Shown here piece by piece: positions 7,417 to 17,238 of a stretch of DNA of 64,000 bases (positions within the stretch are counted from its first letter, which is position 1; each line of letters starts with the position of its first letter). Under the pieces are notes generated by a model. The model was not told the DNA's origin. It saw only the letters and a list, made by a program, of their open reading frames with translations, and ran no database searches. The translations under genes were made by a program, and so were the position numbers. This stretch comes from Sphingomonas rosea (GTDB taxonomy: Bacteria; Pseudomonadota; Alphaproteobacteria; Sphingomonadales; Sphingomonadaceae), in NCBI RefSeq assembly GCF_039538065.1, contig NZ_BAABBR010000001.1, positions 248,001 to 312,000 on the forward strand, written 5' to 3'.

Positions 7417-8916
7417 TCAGTTTGCCGGTCTGGCGGCGACCGGCCGGGGAGCGATGAGCTCGGCGGGGAGGTCGCGGCCGAGCTTCGCATAGGCCGCGGC
7501 GATCGCGGGCCGCGCGCGAAGCTTGCTCCAGTCGCCCCATTGCGAAGGATCGTCGGCCGTCAGCGCGACCGGCTGGAGGCCGCGGACGAAATCCTCCTCG
7601 AAGTCGGGGTCGGCGAGGAAGCGCAGGGCCAGCGCCTCGGCGTCGGCGAGATTGCCCGCGCAGAGCAGGCCGTCGATGGTCGGGGCCTTGGCGTCGGCGG
7701 CATGCGCCATGACCTCGGGCTTGAGCGCGGCGGCCTCGGCCGTCCGCCCGAGCTGCGCCAGGCTGCAGTAGCGCAGGCGCCGCAGGAGCTGCTCGGCATA
7801 GGGCGATTTGCGCTCCTTCTCGGCGGCCGCGATCAGCGGCAGCGCCTCGGCATAGCGGCCGTCGGAGACCGGGAGCTCGGCACGGTTGATGAACATGCTG
7901 ACCCGCCAGTCATTGACCGGGAGCGCGCCGTTCAGGGTGGCGAAGAGGCGGTCGGCCTCGGCGGGGCGACCGGCGGAATGGAGGGCGAGCGCGAGGTTGT
8001 TCAGGGCCCAAGCGGTCTGCTCGCCGGCGTCGGCCATCGCCGCGGGGGTGGCGGGGAGCCTGGCCCGGAGCGCCATGGCGTCGTCGGTCTGCCCGGCGTA
8101 GCGATAAGCGTTGATGAGGCCGGCAAGCTTCTCGGGGTCGTTGTCGCTCTCCTCATATTCCTGGAGCGCGAGGCGGACGCTCGACTGGCGGCTCTTCTCA
8201 AGGCCGGGGCCGGCCTGGGCGGCCAGCGCCGGCCAGAGGACGGCGTAGCGGCGCTGGATGAGGAGGTTCTCGACCTCGCGCGGGGCGTCGATGTCGGCGA
8301 GCAGCGCCTTGGCCTGGTCGACCCGGCCGCGCTCGAGGAGGACACGGATGGCGGCCGAGGCCATGTAGTCGCCCGACGCGCCGCCAAAGCCGAGCTCGGC
8401 CAGCGCGATCCGGCGGTCGTCGACCCTGGCCTTGGGCTCACCGGTGTCGCGGAGCGTCGCATAGACCAGCCTCGGATCGACGGTGCGGACGGCGTCGGGG
8501 GCCCGGGCGATCATCCGGTCGAGGGTCATGGCGGCGAAGTCGGGGCGCTCGGCGATCAGGAAGGCCGGAATGACGACGCCAAGCAGTTCGGGCGTGTCGG
8601 GCGTCGCCGCTTCGCCGGAAGCAAACAGCCGGCGGGCCTCGTCATCCTTCTTGCCCGCCGCGACGATGGCGGCGTCGAGCATCGCGGCAAGCCCCTTCCC
8701 CACCGCCTGGTTGGGGGCAGTGCGGGCAAGGGTCGCGGTCACGGCGCGGGCTTCGCGAAAGCGCTTTGCCGCGAGATGCTGGAAATAGCTCTGCATGCCG
8801 GTTTCGAAGTCGAAGGCCGGCGCCGACGCTTCCTGCGGCGCCTGAATGGCGGGCGCGGGTGCGGCAAGGCCAAGCGCCAGCATGGACGCGCCGACGAAAC
8901 GAAGAGACTTGAGCAT
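7417..8916 (-). CDS. Secreted TPR-like protein of unknown function
   Basis: The 499-residue product begins with a signal peptide (MLKSLRFVGASMLALGLAAPAPA) and is otherwise alpha-helical with repeated alanine/leucine-rich helix pairs typical of tetratricopeptide-like solenoids, for example around YRYAGQTDDAMALRARLP and LALHSAGRPAEADRLFATL. It should act in the periplasm, probably as a scaffold. A strong GGGGGAAG precedes ATG 8916. The frame stays open far upstream antisense to the next gene, but that part is a shadow of G+C-rich coding. No specific family is recognised. Confidence 0.7.
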   Translation of the reverse strand: MLKSLRFVGASMLALGLAAPAPAIQAPQEASAPAFDFETGMQSYFQHLAAKRFREARAVTATLARTAPNQAVGKGLAAMLDAAIVAAGKKDDEARRLFASGEAATPDTPELLGVVIPAFLIAERPDFAAMTLDRMIARAPDAVRTVDPRLVYATLRDTGEPKARVDDRRIALAELGFGGASGDYMASAAIRVLLERGRVDQAKALLADIDAPREVENLLIQRRYAVLWPALAAQAGPGLEKSRQSSVRLALQEYEESDNDPEKLAGLINAYRYAGQTDDAMALRARLPATPAAMADAGEQTAWALNNLALALHSAGRPAEADRLFATLNGALPVNDWRVSMFINRAELPVSDGRYAEALPLIAAAEKERKSPYAEQLLRRLRYCSLAQLGRTAEAAALKPEVMAHAADAKAPTIDGLLCAGNLADAEALALRFLADPDFEEDFVRGLQPVALTADDPSQWGDWSKLRARPAIAAAYAKLGRDLPAELIAPRPVAARPAN

Positions 8917-9045
8917 GGAACTTCCCCCTGAGCGTGGGACGCAGCATCGCGCAAAGCTGATGCATGTCAAACACCGGCGTTGCGCGGCGGGTGACAAGGG
9001 CGCGGGCGCGCCGCATAGTCGGTGGCGACAGGTGGAGACAGGCGG

Positions 9046-10956
9046 ATGACGAACCTCGGACGGCGGTTGGTGAGCGGGTGCGCGGCGGTGGCGGTGCTGG
9101 CGGCCACGCCGCTGGGCGCGCAATCGATCAAGGCGCCCGAGGGCAATGTCGTCGCCCGTGCGCTCGAGCATCAGGCGGTGCCGATGCGCGACGGGGTGAA
9201 GCTCGACACCAGCGTCTATCTGCCCAAGGGCCAGGGCCCCTTCCCCGCCATCGTGGTGCGCTCGCCCTACCCCATCGGCAATCCCGAGGAGCCGGGGGCG
9301 ATGGACCAGTTCGCGAGGCGGCTGCTCGACCGCGGCTATGCGCTGGTGCTGCAGAACGAGCGCGGCATGTACATGTCCGAGGGCAAGCACATCTACATGG
9401 CCAATGCCGGCCCGGACGGGGTCGACACGCTCAACTGGGTGACCAAGCAGCCGTGGTCGAGCGGCAGGATCGGCACCTATGGCTGCTCGTCGACCGCCGA
9501 GGACCAGCTGGCGCTGATGGCGCTCAACCACCCGGCGCACCAGGCGGCGGTGGTGCTCGGCTATGGCGCGGGGATCGGGAAGATCGGGCCCTATGCCGAA
9601 CAGGGCAACATCTATCGCGGCGGCGCGCTGCAACTGCTCTTCGCGAGCTGGATGCGCGATTATATCGGGAGCAGCGGACCGGGCGCGGACGAGCGGCCGA
9701 TGTTTCCCTCGACCCTCTCGCCCGAGGCCAAGACGCGGCTGTCGAAGCTCTATTCGCTGAAGCTCAACGCCTATGCGACGACGCCCAAGATCTCGACCGC
9801 GGACATGCTGAAGTTCTACGGGCACCTGCCGGTGAGCGATCTCATCAGCGCCGACGGCGGACCGCGGACCGACTGGGAGTGGTTTTCGCGCTGGAACCCG
9901 GCGGACCCGGGCTGGAACAAGATCAGCTTCGCGAACGAAGGCGACACGTTCGGCGTGCCGGCCCTGTGGGGGGTGAGCTGGTACGACGTCAGCGTCGGGC
10001 CGAACCTCTACCTCTACGATTATGCGCGAAAGCACATCGCCAAGGGGCGGCCGGCGGACCAGCAATATCTGGTGGTGTCCCCCGGCGTGCATTGCTCGTT
10101 CCAGCGCCAGCCGGCCAAGGGCCCCGTGGGCGAACGCGACATCGGCGATCCGAGTTACGACTTCGACAAGCGCATCATCGATTTCTTCGACTGGAAGCTC
10201 AAGGGCATCGCCAACGGCGCCGAGGCCGAGCCGCGCGTCCAGACCTATCAGATGGGCGAGAATGCCTGGCTGAAGGGCGACCGGTCGATGACGCTGCCGC
10301 CGCGCACGGTGCAGTTCTACCTGTCGAGCAGCGCGGGGGCGAACAGCGTCAACGGCGACGGCATGCTGGTCCCGGCCCCGGCGATGGGCGGGCGCGAGGC
10401 CGACAGCTTCGTCTATGATCCGAAGCGCCCGGTGCAGACCTTGGGCGGCGGGGCCTGCTGCATGGGTGGGATCCCGGCGGCCGGGGCTTATGACCAGGCG
10501 CAAGTCGAGGCGCGGCAGGACGTGCTGGTCTATTCGACGCCGCCCCTGACCCAGGCGGTGCGCGTGCGCGGGCCGGTGACGCTCGAGCTTTACGTCTCGA
10601 GCGACGCGCCCGACACCGACATCGCGGTCAAACTCGCCGACGTCTATCCCGACGGGCGCTCGTACAATCTCGACGACAGCATCTTCCGGGTCCGGTACCG
10701 CGATGGCTACGACAAGCCGCGGATGCTCGAGAAGGGCAAGGTGGTGAAGGTGACCCTGCCGCCGATGTTCACCGGCAACACCTTCCTTCCCGGCCACCGG
10801 ATCCGGCTGCAGGTCACGAGCAGCAACTTCCCCCGCTACGAGCGCAACCTCAACACGGGCGGCAGGAACGGCGAGGAGACGGTGAGCCGGGTGGCGAACA
10901 ACAGCGTCCACCACAGCCGGGTCTATCCCTCGCGGATCACGCTCGGGACCGACTGA
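9046..10956 (+). CDS. CocE/NonD family hydrolase (X-Pro dipeptidyl-peptidase S15-like)
   Basis: The 636-residue product has an N-terminal signal peptide ending GAQ, then the alpha/beta-hydrolase core beginning VPMRDGVKLDTSVYLP, with the nucleophile region GTYGCSSTAEDQLALMAL (probable Ser148) and a histidine in SPGVHCSF. The C-terminal third is the jelly-roll domain typical of CocE/S15 enzymes (LELYVSSDAPDTDIAVKL, SSNFPRYERNLNTG). Members cleave acyl bonds in esters or amides, including beta-lactam side chains; the natural substrate is unknown. ATG 9046 is preferred over GTG 9022 because GGAGAC lies between them. It ends 7 bases before the convergent apt gene. Confidence 0.85.
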   Translation: MTNLGRRLVSGCAAVAVLAATPLGAQSIKAPEGNVVARALEHQAVPMRDGVKLDTSVYLPKGQGPFPAIVVRSPYPIGNPEEPGAMDQFARRLLDRGYALVLQNERGMYMSEGKHIYMANAGPDGVDTLNWVTKQPWSSGRIGTYGCSSTAEDQLALMALNHPAHQAAVVLGYGAGIGKIGPYAEQGNIYRGGALQLLFASWMRDYIGSSGPGADERPMFPSTLSPEAKTRLSKLYSLKLNAYATTPKISTADMLKFYGHLPVSDLISADGGPRTDWEWFSRWNPADPGWNKISFANEGDTFGVPALWGVSWYDVSVGPNLYLYDYARKHIAKGRPADQQYLVVSPGVHCSFQRQPAKGPVGERDIGDPSYDFDKRIIDFFDWKLKGIANGAEAEPRVQTYQMGENAWLKGDRSMTLPPRTVQFYLSSSAGANSVNGDGMLVPAPAMGGREADSFVYDPKRPVQTLGGGACCMGGIPAAGAYDQAQVEARQDVLVYSTPPLTQAVRVRGPVTLELYVSSDAPDTDIAVKLADVYPDGRSYNLDDSIFRVRYRDGYDKPRMLEKGKVVKVTLPPMFTGNTFLPGHRIRLQVTSSNFPRYERNLNTGGRNGEETVSRVANNSVHHSRVYPSRITLGTD

Positions 10957-10962
10957 CGGGGC

Positions 10963-11496
10963 TCAGTCGCCGGCGAAGTCCATCAGGCTGATCGGCTCGA
11001 TCCCCTCGGCGCGGAGCTTCGCGCCGCCGCCGAGGTCGGGCAGGTCGATGAAGAAGCGCGCGCCGGTGACGAGACCACCCGCGCGGCGGATCAGGCGCGC
11101 GGCGGCGAGCGCGGTCCCGCCGGTGGCGAGGAGGTCGTCGGTGATCAGCACCCTCGCGCCCGGCGTGCAGGCATCGACATGCATCGCCAGCCGGTCGGTG
11201 CCATATTCGAGCGCATAATCCTCGGCGATCGTCTCCCCGGGCAGCTTGCCGTCCTTGCGCACGAGGAGGAGCCCGCAGCCGAGGCGCAGCGCGAGCGCGG
11301 TGCCGACGATGAAGCCGCGCGCGTCGATCGCGGCGATGAGGTCGGGCTTGTCGGTGACGGTGGCCGCGAGCGCGTCGGCGGCGGCCGCCAGCCCTTCGGG
11401 ATCGAGCAGCAGCGTCGTCACGTCGCGGAACATGATCCCGGGCTTGGGATGGTCGGGAATGGTGCGGACGAGCGCGCGGAGCTGGTCGGGGGTCAT
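10963..11496 (-). CDS. apt: Adenine phosphoribosyltransferase
   Basis: The 177-residue enzyme converts adenine and PRPP to AMP in purine salvage. It has the family start MTPDQLRALVRTIPDHPKPGIMFRD, the flexible-loop region RKDGKLPGETIAEDYALEYG and the PRPP-binding motif VLITDDLLATGGTA. ATG 11496 follows AGGAAGG at good distance and matches the known N-terminus, so the longer frame upstream is not used. It is immediately downstream, in the same direction, of the petABC operon terminator and may have its own promoter. Confidence 0.95.
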   Translation of the reverse strand: MTPDQLRALVRTIPDHPKPGIMFRDVTTLLLDPEGLAAAADALAATVTDKPDLIAAIDARGFIVGTALALRLGCGLLLVRKDGKLPGETIAEDYALEYGTDRLAMHVDACTPGARVLITDDLLATGGTALAAARLIRRAGGLVTGARFFIDLPDLGGGAKLRAEGIEPISLMDFAGD

Positions 11497-11612
11497 GGGT
11501 CTTGCACCTTCCTCGTCGTGCCGGACCCGGTCCGGCATCGCGCTTGTGTCTTCGTGCGCCAAGAGAAGAAGCGGGCTCTCTGGTCAAGCCCGGGGCGACG
11601 GCCAAAAGAAAA

Positions 11613-11648
11613 GGGCCCCCGTCGCTGACGACGGGAGCCCCTTCCTTT
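11613..11648 (-). terminator. Rho-independent terminator of the petABC operon
   Basis: Arms 11613-11624 and 11629-11640 form a 12-base stem with one mismatch and a 4-base loop. Reading the minus strand, the stem is followed by TTTTCTTTTGG. It starts about 18 bases after the petC stop. Confidence 0.85.
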
Positions 11649-11665
11649 TGCGGTAGCGGTGGGGC

Positions 11666-12589
11666 TTAGCCCGCGACGCCCTGGTCGGCCTTGGCGGCGT
11701 CCATCCGGCCCCGGTTCTCGGGATCGAGCGGGCCGCGCGGCGAAACCTGGCGCTTCGCATTCGCCCAGATGTTCCGGTACGAAAGATACGCCAGCGTCGT
11801 CGCGATCGCGAGGAACAGCAGCACCACCCAGCCGGCGCTCTTGCGGCGGTCGAGGGTCGGCTCGGCGGTCCAGGTCAGGAAGGCCGCGATATCCTTGGCG
11901 TTCTGCTCCTTGGTCGACTTGGTGCCGTCGGCGTAGGTGATCTGGCCGTCCGAGATGAGCGGCGGCGGCATCGCGATGTTGAGATTGGCGAAGTACGGAT
12001 TGTAGTAGAGGCCGGTCGGCGTCTTGGCATCCGGGAACTTCTTGAGGAGCTCGGCCGGCTGATCGGTGTAACCGGTCAGCAGCGAGTAGACGTAGTTCGA
12101 GCCGTCCTCGCGCGCCTCGGTGATGAGGCTGAGGTCAGGCGGAAGCGCATTGTTGTTCGCCGCGCGCGCCGCCGTCTCGTTGGCATAAGGCGAGGGGAAG
12201 CGGTCCGAGACCAGCGCCTTGCGGGTCGCGGGTTCGCCCGTGTCGGGGTTCACCGACGGGACCTCGGTCGCCCACTGGTTGGCGATCGCCTTCACCTCGG
12301 CCTCGGAATAACCGAGGTCGTGCAGCTGGTAGAAGCTGACGAACTTGAGGCTGTGGCAGGCCGAGCAGACTTCCTTGTAGACCTGGAAGCCGCGCTGCAG
12401 CTGCGCCTGGTCGAACTTGCCCGTCATGCCCGCCGAGGGGAGCTCCGCATCGCGCGGATGCTTGTGGAACTCGTGCGCGGCCGTGGGCTCGGGCGGATTG
12501 CGGAAATAGTCGAGCCCGTTGGTGAAGAGCGAGATCAGCAGGACGCCGATGAAGCCCAGCCCGACGAAGAAACCGATGATGCGAACCAT
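11666..12589 (-). CDS. petC: Cytochrome c1 of the bc1 complex
   Basis: The 307-residue subunit carries haem c in respiratory complex III and passes electrons from the Rieske centre to cytochrome c. It has an N-terminal membrane segment (residues 4-22), the haem site CSACH at 75-79, the axial methionine in NIAMPPPL about residue 210, and a C-terminal anchor helix (about 262-282) followed by a basic cytosolic tail. Unlike some relatives it is not fused to cytochrome b. It is the last gene of petABC, 18 bases after petB, and is followed by a good terminator. Confidence 0.95.
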   Translation of the reverse strand: MVRIIGFFVGLGFIGVLLISLFTNGLDYFRNPPEPTAAHEFHKHPRDAELPSAGMTGKFDQAQLQRGFQVYKEVCSACHSLKFVSFYQLHDLGYSEAEVKAIANQWATEVPSVNPDTGEPATRKALVSDRFPSPYANETAARAANNNALPPDLSLITEAREDGSNYVYSLLTGYTDQPAELLKKFPDAKTPTGLYYNPYFANLNIAMPPPLISDGQITYADGTKSTKEQNAKDIAAFLTWTAEPTLDRRKSAGWVVLLFLAIATTLAYLSYRNIWANAKRQVSPRGPLDPENRGRMDAAKADQGVAG

Positions 12590-12607
12590 GTGTCTCTCTT
12601 GTCTTTC

Positions 12608-13924
12608 TTATTCGGCCGGCTGGGGCGAGGGCGACGAACCGGTCGGCGCGATCCCGTAGGGGCGGCTTTCCTTGTGTTCGCCATGCAGCACGCTCTCCGA
12701 GATGGAGTTGGGCAGCGGCAGCGGCTTCTCGAACTTCGAGACCAGCGGAAGGATGATCAGGAAGTGGGCGAAGTAGTAGGCGGCCGCGATCTGGCTGATC
12801 GCGATGTACGGCTGCTCCGCCGGCGACACGCCGCACCAGCCGAGGATCAGGATGTCGACCACCAGGATCCAGAAGAAGATCTTGTAGACCGGGCGGTAGC
12901 TGGTCGAGCGGATCGGCGAGCGGTCCAGCCAGGTCAGGAAGAACAAGAGCAGGATCGAGCCGAACATCGCCAGCACGCCCCACAGCTTCGCCGGCAGGAT
13001 GAAGTCCACCGTGAAGGCGCGCAGGATCGCGTAGAAAGGCCAGAAATACCATTCGGGGACGATGTGCGCCGGGGTCACCAGCGGGTTCGCCTCTATGTAG
13101 TTGTCCGGATGGCCGAGGCTGTACGGGAAGAAGAAGATGAACAGCGAGAAGAGGAACAGCGCGACGCCGATCCCGAAGCCGTCCTTGGCGGTGTAGAACG
13201 GGTGGAAGGGCAGCGTGTCCTTCTCGTCCTTGACGTCCACGCCGGTCGGGTTCGACGAACCCGGAATGTGCAGCGCCCAGATCTTGAGGACGGTGACGCC
13301 CGCGATCACGAACGGCAGCAGGTAGTGGAGCGAGAAGAAGCGGGTCAGCGCGGCCTGGTCGGGGGCATAGCCGCCGAGGATGAACACGCGCAGCGGCTCA
13401 CCGACGACGGGAATGGCCGAGAAGAAGCCGGTGATGACCTGGGCACCCCAGTAGCTCATCTGTCCCCACGGGAGGACGTAGCCCATGAAGGCGGTCGCCA
13501 TCATCAGCAGGTAGATGACGAGGCCGAGGAGCCAGACCATCTCGCGCGGGGCCTTGTACGAACCGTAGTAGAGGCCGCGGAAGATGTGGATGTAGACCAC
13601 CACGAAGAAGAAGCTCGCGCCGTTCTGGTGGACGTAGCGGATCACCCAGCCGGCGTTGACGTCGCGCATGATGCGCTCGACGCTGTCGAAGGCGCCGCCG
13701 GTGAAGCTGTAATAGTGCATCGCCAGCACGATGCCGCTGATGATCTGGATCATCAGGGCGAGGCCGGCGAGAACACCGAAGTTCCAGAAGTAGTTCAGGT
13801 TGCGCGGCACCGGATAACCGCCGCCGATCGCGCCATAGACGAGACGGGGAAGCGGAAGGCGCTCGTCGACCCACTTCGAAAGCGGGCTCTTCGGCTCATA
13901 GGGCTTGGCCCAGGCAAAGCTCAT
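12608..13924 (-). CDS. petB: Cytochrome b of the bc1 complex
   Basis: The 438-residue integral membrane subunit oxidises ubiquinol and carries the two b haems. Visible landmarks include [34 protein letters not shown] with haem-ligand histidines, the [17 protein letters not shown] segment of the Qo site, GGYAPDQ and the PEWYF motif ([16 protein letters not shown]). It has the eight-plus helices of a full-length cytochrome b and a charged tail of about 40 residues. It lies between petA (11 bases upstream) and petC in the operon. Confidence 0.97.
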   Translation of the reverse strand: MSFAWAKPYEPKSPLSKWVDERLPLPRLVYGAIGGGYPVPRNLNYFWNFGVLAGLALMIQIISGIVLAMHYYSFTGGAFDSVERIMRDVNAGWVIRYVHQNGASFFFVVVYIHIFRGLYYGSYKAPREMVWLLGLVIYLLMMATAFMGYVLPWGQMSYWGAQVITGFFSAIPVVGEPLRVFILGGYAPDQAALTRFFSLHYLLPFVIAGVTVLKIWALHIPGSSNPTGVDVKDEKDTLPFHPFYTAKDGFGIGVALFLFSLFIFFFPYSLGHPDNYIEANPLVTPAHIVPEWYFWPFYAILRAFTVDFILPAKLWGVLAMFGSILLLFFLTWLDRSPIRSTSYRPVYKIFFWILVVDILILGWCGVSPAEQPYIAISQIAAAYYFAHFLIILPLVSKFEKPLPLPNSISESVLHGEHKESRPYGIAPTGSSPSPQPAE

Positions 13925-13935
13925 CGTGGTCTACC

Positions 13936-14523
13936 TCAACCGATCTGGACGACGGTGTCGGACTTGAACGAATAGTCCGGCACGTGAAGGTTCTTCGGCG
14001 CCGGGCCCTTACGGATCCGGGCGGCGGTGTCGTAGTGGCTGCCGTGGCACGGGCAGAAATATCCGCCATAGTCGCCGCGAGCCTCGCCCTCGCCGATGCC
14101 GAGCGGCACGCAGCCGAGGTGGGTGCAGACGCCGAGCGTGATCAGCCAGTTGGCCTTGCCGGGCTTGGTCCGGTCGGCGAGCGTCTGCGGGTCGCGCAGT
14201 TCGCTGACCTGCACGGCATTCGCCTTGTTGATCTCGTCCGGGGTGAGGTTGCGGACGAACACCGGCTGCTTGCGCCAGCTGGTCTTGATCCCCTGCCCGG
14301 GCAGGATCTTCGAGATGTCGACCTCGATCGACGACAGCGCGAGCACGTCGGCCGACGGCGCCGCCTGCATCAGCAGCGGCGCGACCGCGATTGCCCCGCC
14401 GACGCCGGCAAAGCTGACGGCGGCGATGTTGATGAAGTCGCGGCGACGGACGCCGGGATCGCCCGCTTCCGCGGCGGTCGGTTCACCGGGCATGACCGGC
14501 TGGGAGTGATCGACGGTGGCCAT
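13936..14523 (-). CDS. petA: Ubiquinol-cytochrome c reductase Rieske iron-sulfur subunit
   Basis: The 195-residue protein holds the Rieske [2Fe-2S] cluster of complex III. The ligand motifs are CTHLGC at residues 133-138 and CPCH at 157-160. Near the N-terminus a twin-arginine-type stretch (VRRRDFINIA, residues 25-34) precedes the single membrane helix, as expected for Tat-dependent insertion. A good AAGGACC precedes ATG 14523. It is the first gene of petABC; the operon promoter must lie in the 234-base gap shared with the divergent hemF gene, where a perfect FNR-type box is present. Confidence 0.97.
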   Translation of the reverse strand: MATVDHSQPVMPGEPTAAEAGDPGVRRRDFINIAAVSFAGVGGAIAVAPLLMQAAPSADVLALSSIEVDISKILPGQGIKTSWRKQPVFVRNLTPDEINKANAVQVSELRDPQTLADRTKPGKANWLITLGVCTHLGCVPLGIGEGEARGDYGGYFCPCHGSHYDTAARIRKGPAPKNLHVPDYSFKSDTVVQIG

Positions 14524-14706
14524 TTACGGTCCTTGGCTCTCGCTTGGGTCTTCTTCCCGGGGGAAGCCCCGGTTGGAACAATGACGATGGCCGCGCCGGA
14601 CGGACCGGAGCGGAAGTGTGCGGTCTGATAGCGGGCCGTTCATCGCTCCTCAAGGGTCCAAAAGGCGGTTCGGTGACGAAACGTTCGGGCCGTTGCGCGC
14701 GTGCAT

Positions 14707-14720
14707 TTGATCAGGATCAA
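14707..14720. promoter_or_regulatory. Perfect FNR/FnrL-type binding box
   Basis: TTGATCAGGATCAA matches the FNR consensus TTGAT-N4-ATCAA without mismatch and lies between divergent petA and hemF. Its centre is 44.5 bases before the hemF ATG and 190 bases before the petA ATG. FNR-type regulators are known to respond to oxygen; direction of effect here is inference. Confidence 0.75.
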
Positions 14721-14757
14721 TGGCGCTGGCGGATCGGAGTCGCTAGCAATCGCTCCC

Positions 14758-15603
14758 ATGCAAGCACTCGACGAGCAACAAACCGCCGCCCGCACCTGGT
14801 TCGAATCCCTCCGCAACCGCATCTGTGCCGAGTTCGAGGCGATCGAGCGCGAGGCCGGCTCCGACGCCGCCTTCGCCTACACCGCCTGGGACCGCGAGGA
14901 CCCGTCGGGCGAGCCCGGCGGCGGCGGAGTCCGGGGCCTGATGAAGGGCAAGGTCTTCGAAAAGGTAGGGGTCAATGTCTCGACCGTCGGCGGCACCTTC
15001 AGCGAGGAATTCGCCAAGGCTATCCCCGGCGCCGAGGACAATGGCCGGCGCTTCTTCGCGACCGGAATCAGCCTCGTCGCGCACATGGCCAATCCGCACG
15101 TCCCCGCGGTGCACATGAACACGCGGTTCCTGACGACCTCGCGGCGCTGGTTCGGCGGCGGGGCGGACCTCAACCCCGCGCTCCCCAGGGCCGAGGACAC
15201 GGCGGCGTTCCACGCGGCGCTGAAAGCGGCCTGCGACGCGCATGGGGCAGATTATTACGAGCGCTATTCCAAGTGGTGCGAGGAATATTTCTGGCTTCCT
15301 CACCGCCAGGTGTCGCGCGGGGTCGGCGGGATCTTCTACGACCGGCTCGAGGGCAATTTCGAGGATGATTTCGCCTTCACCCGCGATGTCGGCGAGGCGT
15401 TCCTCGCGGCCTATCCGCCGATCGTTCGCAAGCGGATGAACGAGCCCTTCACCGAGGCGGAGATGGAGCAGTTGCTCGTCTTCCGCGGGCGCTATGCCGA
15501 GTTCAACCTGCTCTACGACCGGGGGACGACCTTCGGGCTCAAGACCGGCGGCAACGTCGATTCGATCCTGATGAGCCTGCCGCCGCTGGCGAAGTGGAAC
15601 TGA
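14758..15603 (+). CDS. hemF: Oxygen-dependent coproporphyrinogen III oxidase
   Basis: The 281-residue enzyme makes protoporphyrinogen IX from coproporphyrinogen III using O2 in haem synthesis. Family signatures are NPHVPAVHMNTRF, WFGGGADLNPALP, HRQVSRGVGGIFYDRL, GRYAEFNLLYDRGTTFGLKTGGNVDSILMSLPP. Length matches bacterial HemF. ATG 14758 begins the natural N-terminus but has no close Shine-Dalgarno sequence; the nearest GGAG is 18 bases away. A perfect FNR-type box ends 37 bases upstream, so oxygen control is likely. It stands next to the haem-protein operon petABC on the other strand. Confidence 0.95.
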   Translation: MQALDEQQTAARTWFESLRNRICAEFEAIEREAGSDAAFAYTAWDREDPSGEPGGGGVRGLMKGKVFEKVGVNVSTVGGTFSEEFAKAIPGAEDNGRRFFATGISLVAHMANPHVPAVHMNTRFLTTSRRWFGGGADLNPALPRAEDTAAFHAALKAACDAHGADYYERYSKWCEEYFWLPHRQVSRGVGGIFYDRLEGNFEDDFAFTRDVGEAFLAAYPPIVRKRMNEPFTEAEMEQLLVFRGRYAEFNLLYDRGTTFGLKTGGNVDSILMSLPPLAKWN

Positions 15604-15607
15604 CGCC

Positions 15608-16408
15608 TTACTGGTGACCGGCGTCGGGGACCGACACGTGGCGGTCCCCGTCGCGCGCCTGGACGTAGAGTCGTGCCACCAGCACCGCGAAGAACATCGA
15701 GACGATCGCACCCAGCGTCTGCTGGACCAGCGCGACCAGCACGGCGGAGAGGTTCATCGGCTCGATCGGACCGGCGACGAGGAGGATCACCGCCGACAGC
15801 GCGCCGGCGAGACCGAACAATACGATCAGCCCGACGAGCGCGAGCAGCAGGATGAGCCCGAACAGGCGGGCCCAGCGGCCGCGCGACAGGGCCCAGGCTT
15901 CGGGGAGCATCCGCCGGAACGGCGTCCGCCCGTCGGCCGCGAGCGGAGTCAGGAACAGCAGCCGGATGAGGAAATAGAGGAAGGCGAGCATCAGCACCGA
16001 AATGCCGAGCGAGGCGGCCGGCGGCAGCTTGGTCACGTCGTTGGACGCGCCGGTCGCCATCACCAGCAGCGAGGCGAGCAGCACGAAGGGGATCACGAGG
16101 ACGATCAGCGCGCCGAACAGGGCGGGCATCCGGCGAAAGGCGGTGCCGAGCGCCTCGCCGACGGTCGAGGGGCCGAGCGCGATGCGCGAAATCGCGATCT
16201 GCCCGGCGAGGCTGAACAGCAGCGCGGCGAGATTGAGCAGGGTGATGACGAGGCCCGGCTCGGTCCGCTGGACACTGCTCGGCGCGACCGTCTCCATGAT
16301 CGTGCCCGGGAGCACCAGCAGCGCGAGCGCGATCGTGACCAGCGCATTGCCGTCGCGCGCGACAATCGCCTTCGTCTCGTCCCAGGCCTTGCCGATCGAC
16401 AGCTTCAT
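15608..16408 (-). CDS. Six-helix integral membrane protein, function unknown
   Basis: The 266-residue product starts [21 protein letters not shown], an amphipathic lead, followed by about six long hydrophobic segments and a cytosolic end. The segment [22 protein letters not shown] loop before the fourth pair of helices recalls the glycerophosphodiester-phosphodiesterase membrane-domain/YciC-like proteins common in sphingomonads, but I cannot name it. ATG 16408 is preferred to the upstream frame because the lead matches that family. It converges on hemF with a 4-base gap and diverges from lipB. Confidence 0.7.
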   Translation of the reverse strand: MKLSIGKAWDETKAIVARDGNALVTIALALLVLPGTIMETVAPSSVQRTEPGLVITLLNLAALLFSLAGQIAISRIALGPSTVGEALGTAFRRMPALFGALIVLVIPFVLLASLLVMATGASNDVTKLPPAASLGISVLMLAFLYFLIRLLFLTPLAADGRTPFRRMLPEAWALSRGRWARLFGLILLLALVGLIVLFGLAGALSAVILLVAGPIEPMNLSAVLVALVQQTLGAIVSMFFAVLVARLYVQARDGDRHVSVPDAGHQ

Positions 16409-16493
16409 CTTCGCGCCTTCACCCACTCGTTGCTTGTGGCCGCGGCTTAGCCGCCCTCTTGCCCCTTTGCCAATGACGTGGCCAAGGGAAGCC

Positions 16494-17138
16494 ATGCACG
16501 GGCATGACGCAATCGAATGGCGGATCAGCGAGGGGCTGACCGATTATGCCGCGGCGCTCGCCGACATGGAGGAGCGGGCGGCGGCAGTGGTCGCGGGCGA
16601 GGCGGCCGAGCGGGTGTGGCTGCTCGAGCACCCGCCCCTGTTCACCGCGGGCACCAGTGCCGATCCGGCCGAGCTCTTCAATCCGCTCAATTTTCCGGTG
16701 TTCGAGGCGGGGCGCGGCGGGCGCTACACCTATCACGGGCCGGGTCAGCGGGTGGGCTATCTGACGCTCGACCTTGGCCAGCGCGGCAAGGACATCCGCT
16801 GCTTCGTCCATGCGCTCGAGGGCTGGGTGATCGCCGCGCTGGGCGACCTCGAGGTCGAAGCGCACCGGGCGGAGGGGCGGATCGGCATCTGGACGGGCGA
16901 GGGCGCGGCCGAGGCCAAGATCGGCGCGATCGGCGTCCGGGTGAAGCGCTGGGTGACGCTGCACGGCTTCTCGATCAACGTCTCCCCCGACCTCGCCCAC
17001 TTCGGCGGAATCGTGCCCTGCGGAATCGCGACGCATGGGGTGACCAGCCTCGCCGCGCTCGGAAACCGGGCCGGACTGGCGGAAGTAGACGCCGCATTGC
17101 GCGCCAACTTCCCGCAATTCCTCGCAAAACTCGGCTGA
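16494..17138 (+). CDS. lipB: Octanoyl-[acyl-carrier-protein]-protein N-octanoyltransferase
   Basis: The 214-residue enzyme moves octanoate from acyl carrier protein to lipoyl domains, the first step of lipoate assembly. It shows the family motifs [40 protein letters not shown] with the catalytic lysine (K142), and [13 protein letters not shown] with the acyl-accepting cysteine (C176). ATG 16494 is chosen because AAGGGA lies 8 bases upstream and it begins the usual N-terminus. lipA is not in the window. Confidence 0.95.
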   Translation: MHGHDAIEWRISEGLTDYAAALADMEERAAAVVAGEAAERVWLLEHPPLFTAGTSADPAELFNPLNFPVFEAGRGGRYTYHGPGQRVGYLTLDLGQRGKDIRCFVHALEGWVIAALGDLEVEAHRAEGRIGIWTGEGAAEAKIGAIGVRVKRWVTLHGFSINVSPDLAHFGGIVPCGIATHGVTSLAALGNRAGLAEVDAALRANFPQFLAKLG

Positions 17139-17238
17139 TCGACCCCCCTCTTGGCGGAAGCGCAACGACACACTACAACCCGCCTCGATTTGTGACGTGG
17201 CAAACCACGCCAGATCGACTATTTTGAGGGAGTCTAGA

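Noticed and set aside
8917..10914. Long minus-strand extension upstream of the TPR-like gene
   Set aside because: It is antisense to the CocE-type hydrolase; the real start with ribosome site and signal peptide is at 8916.
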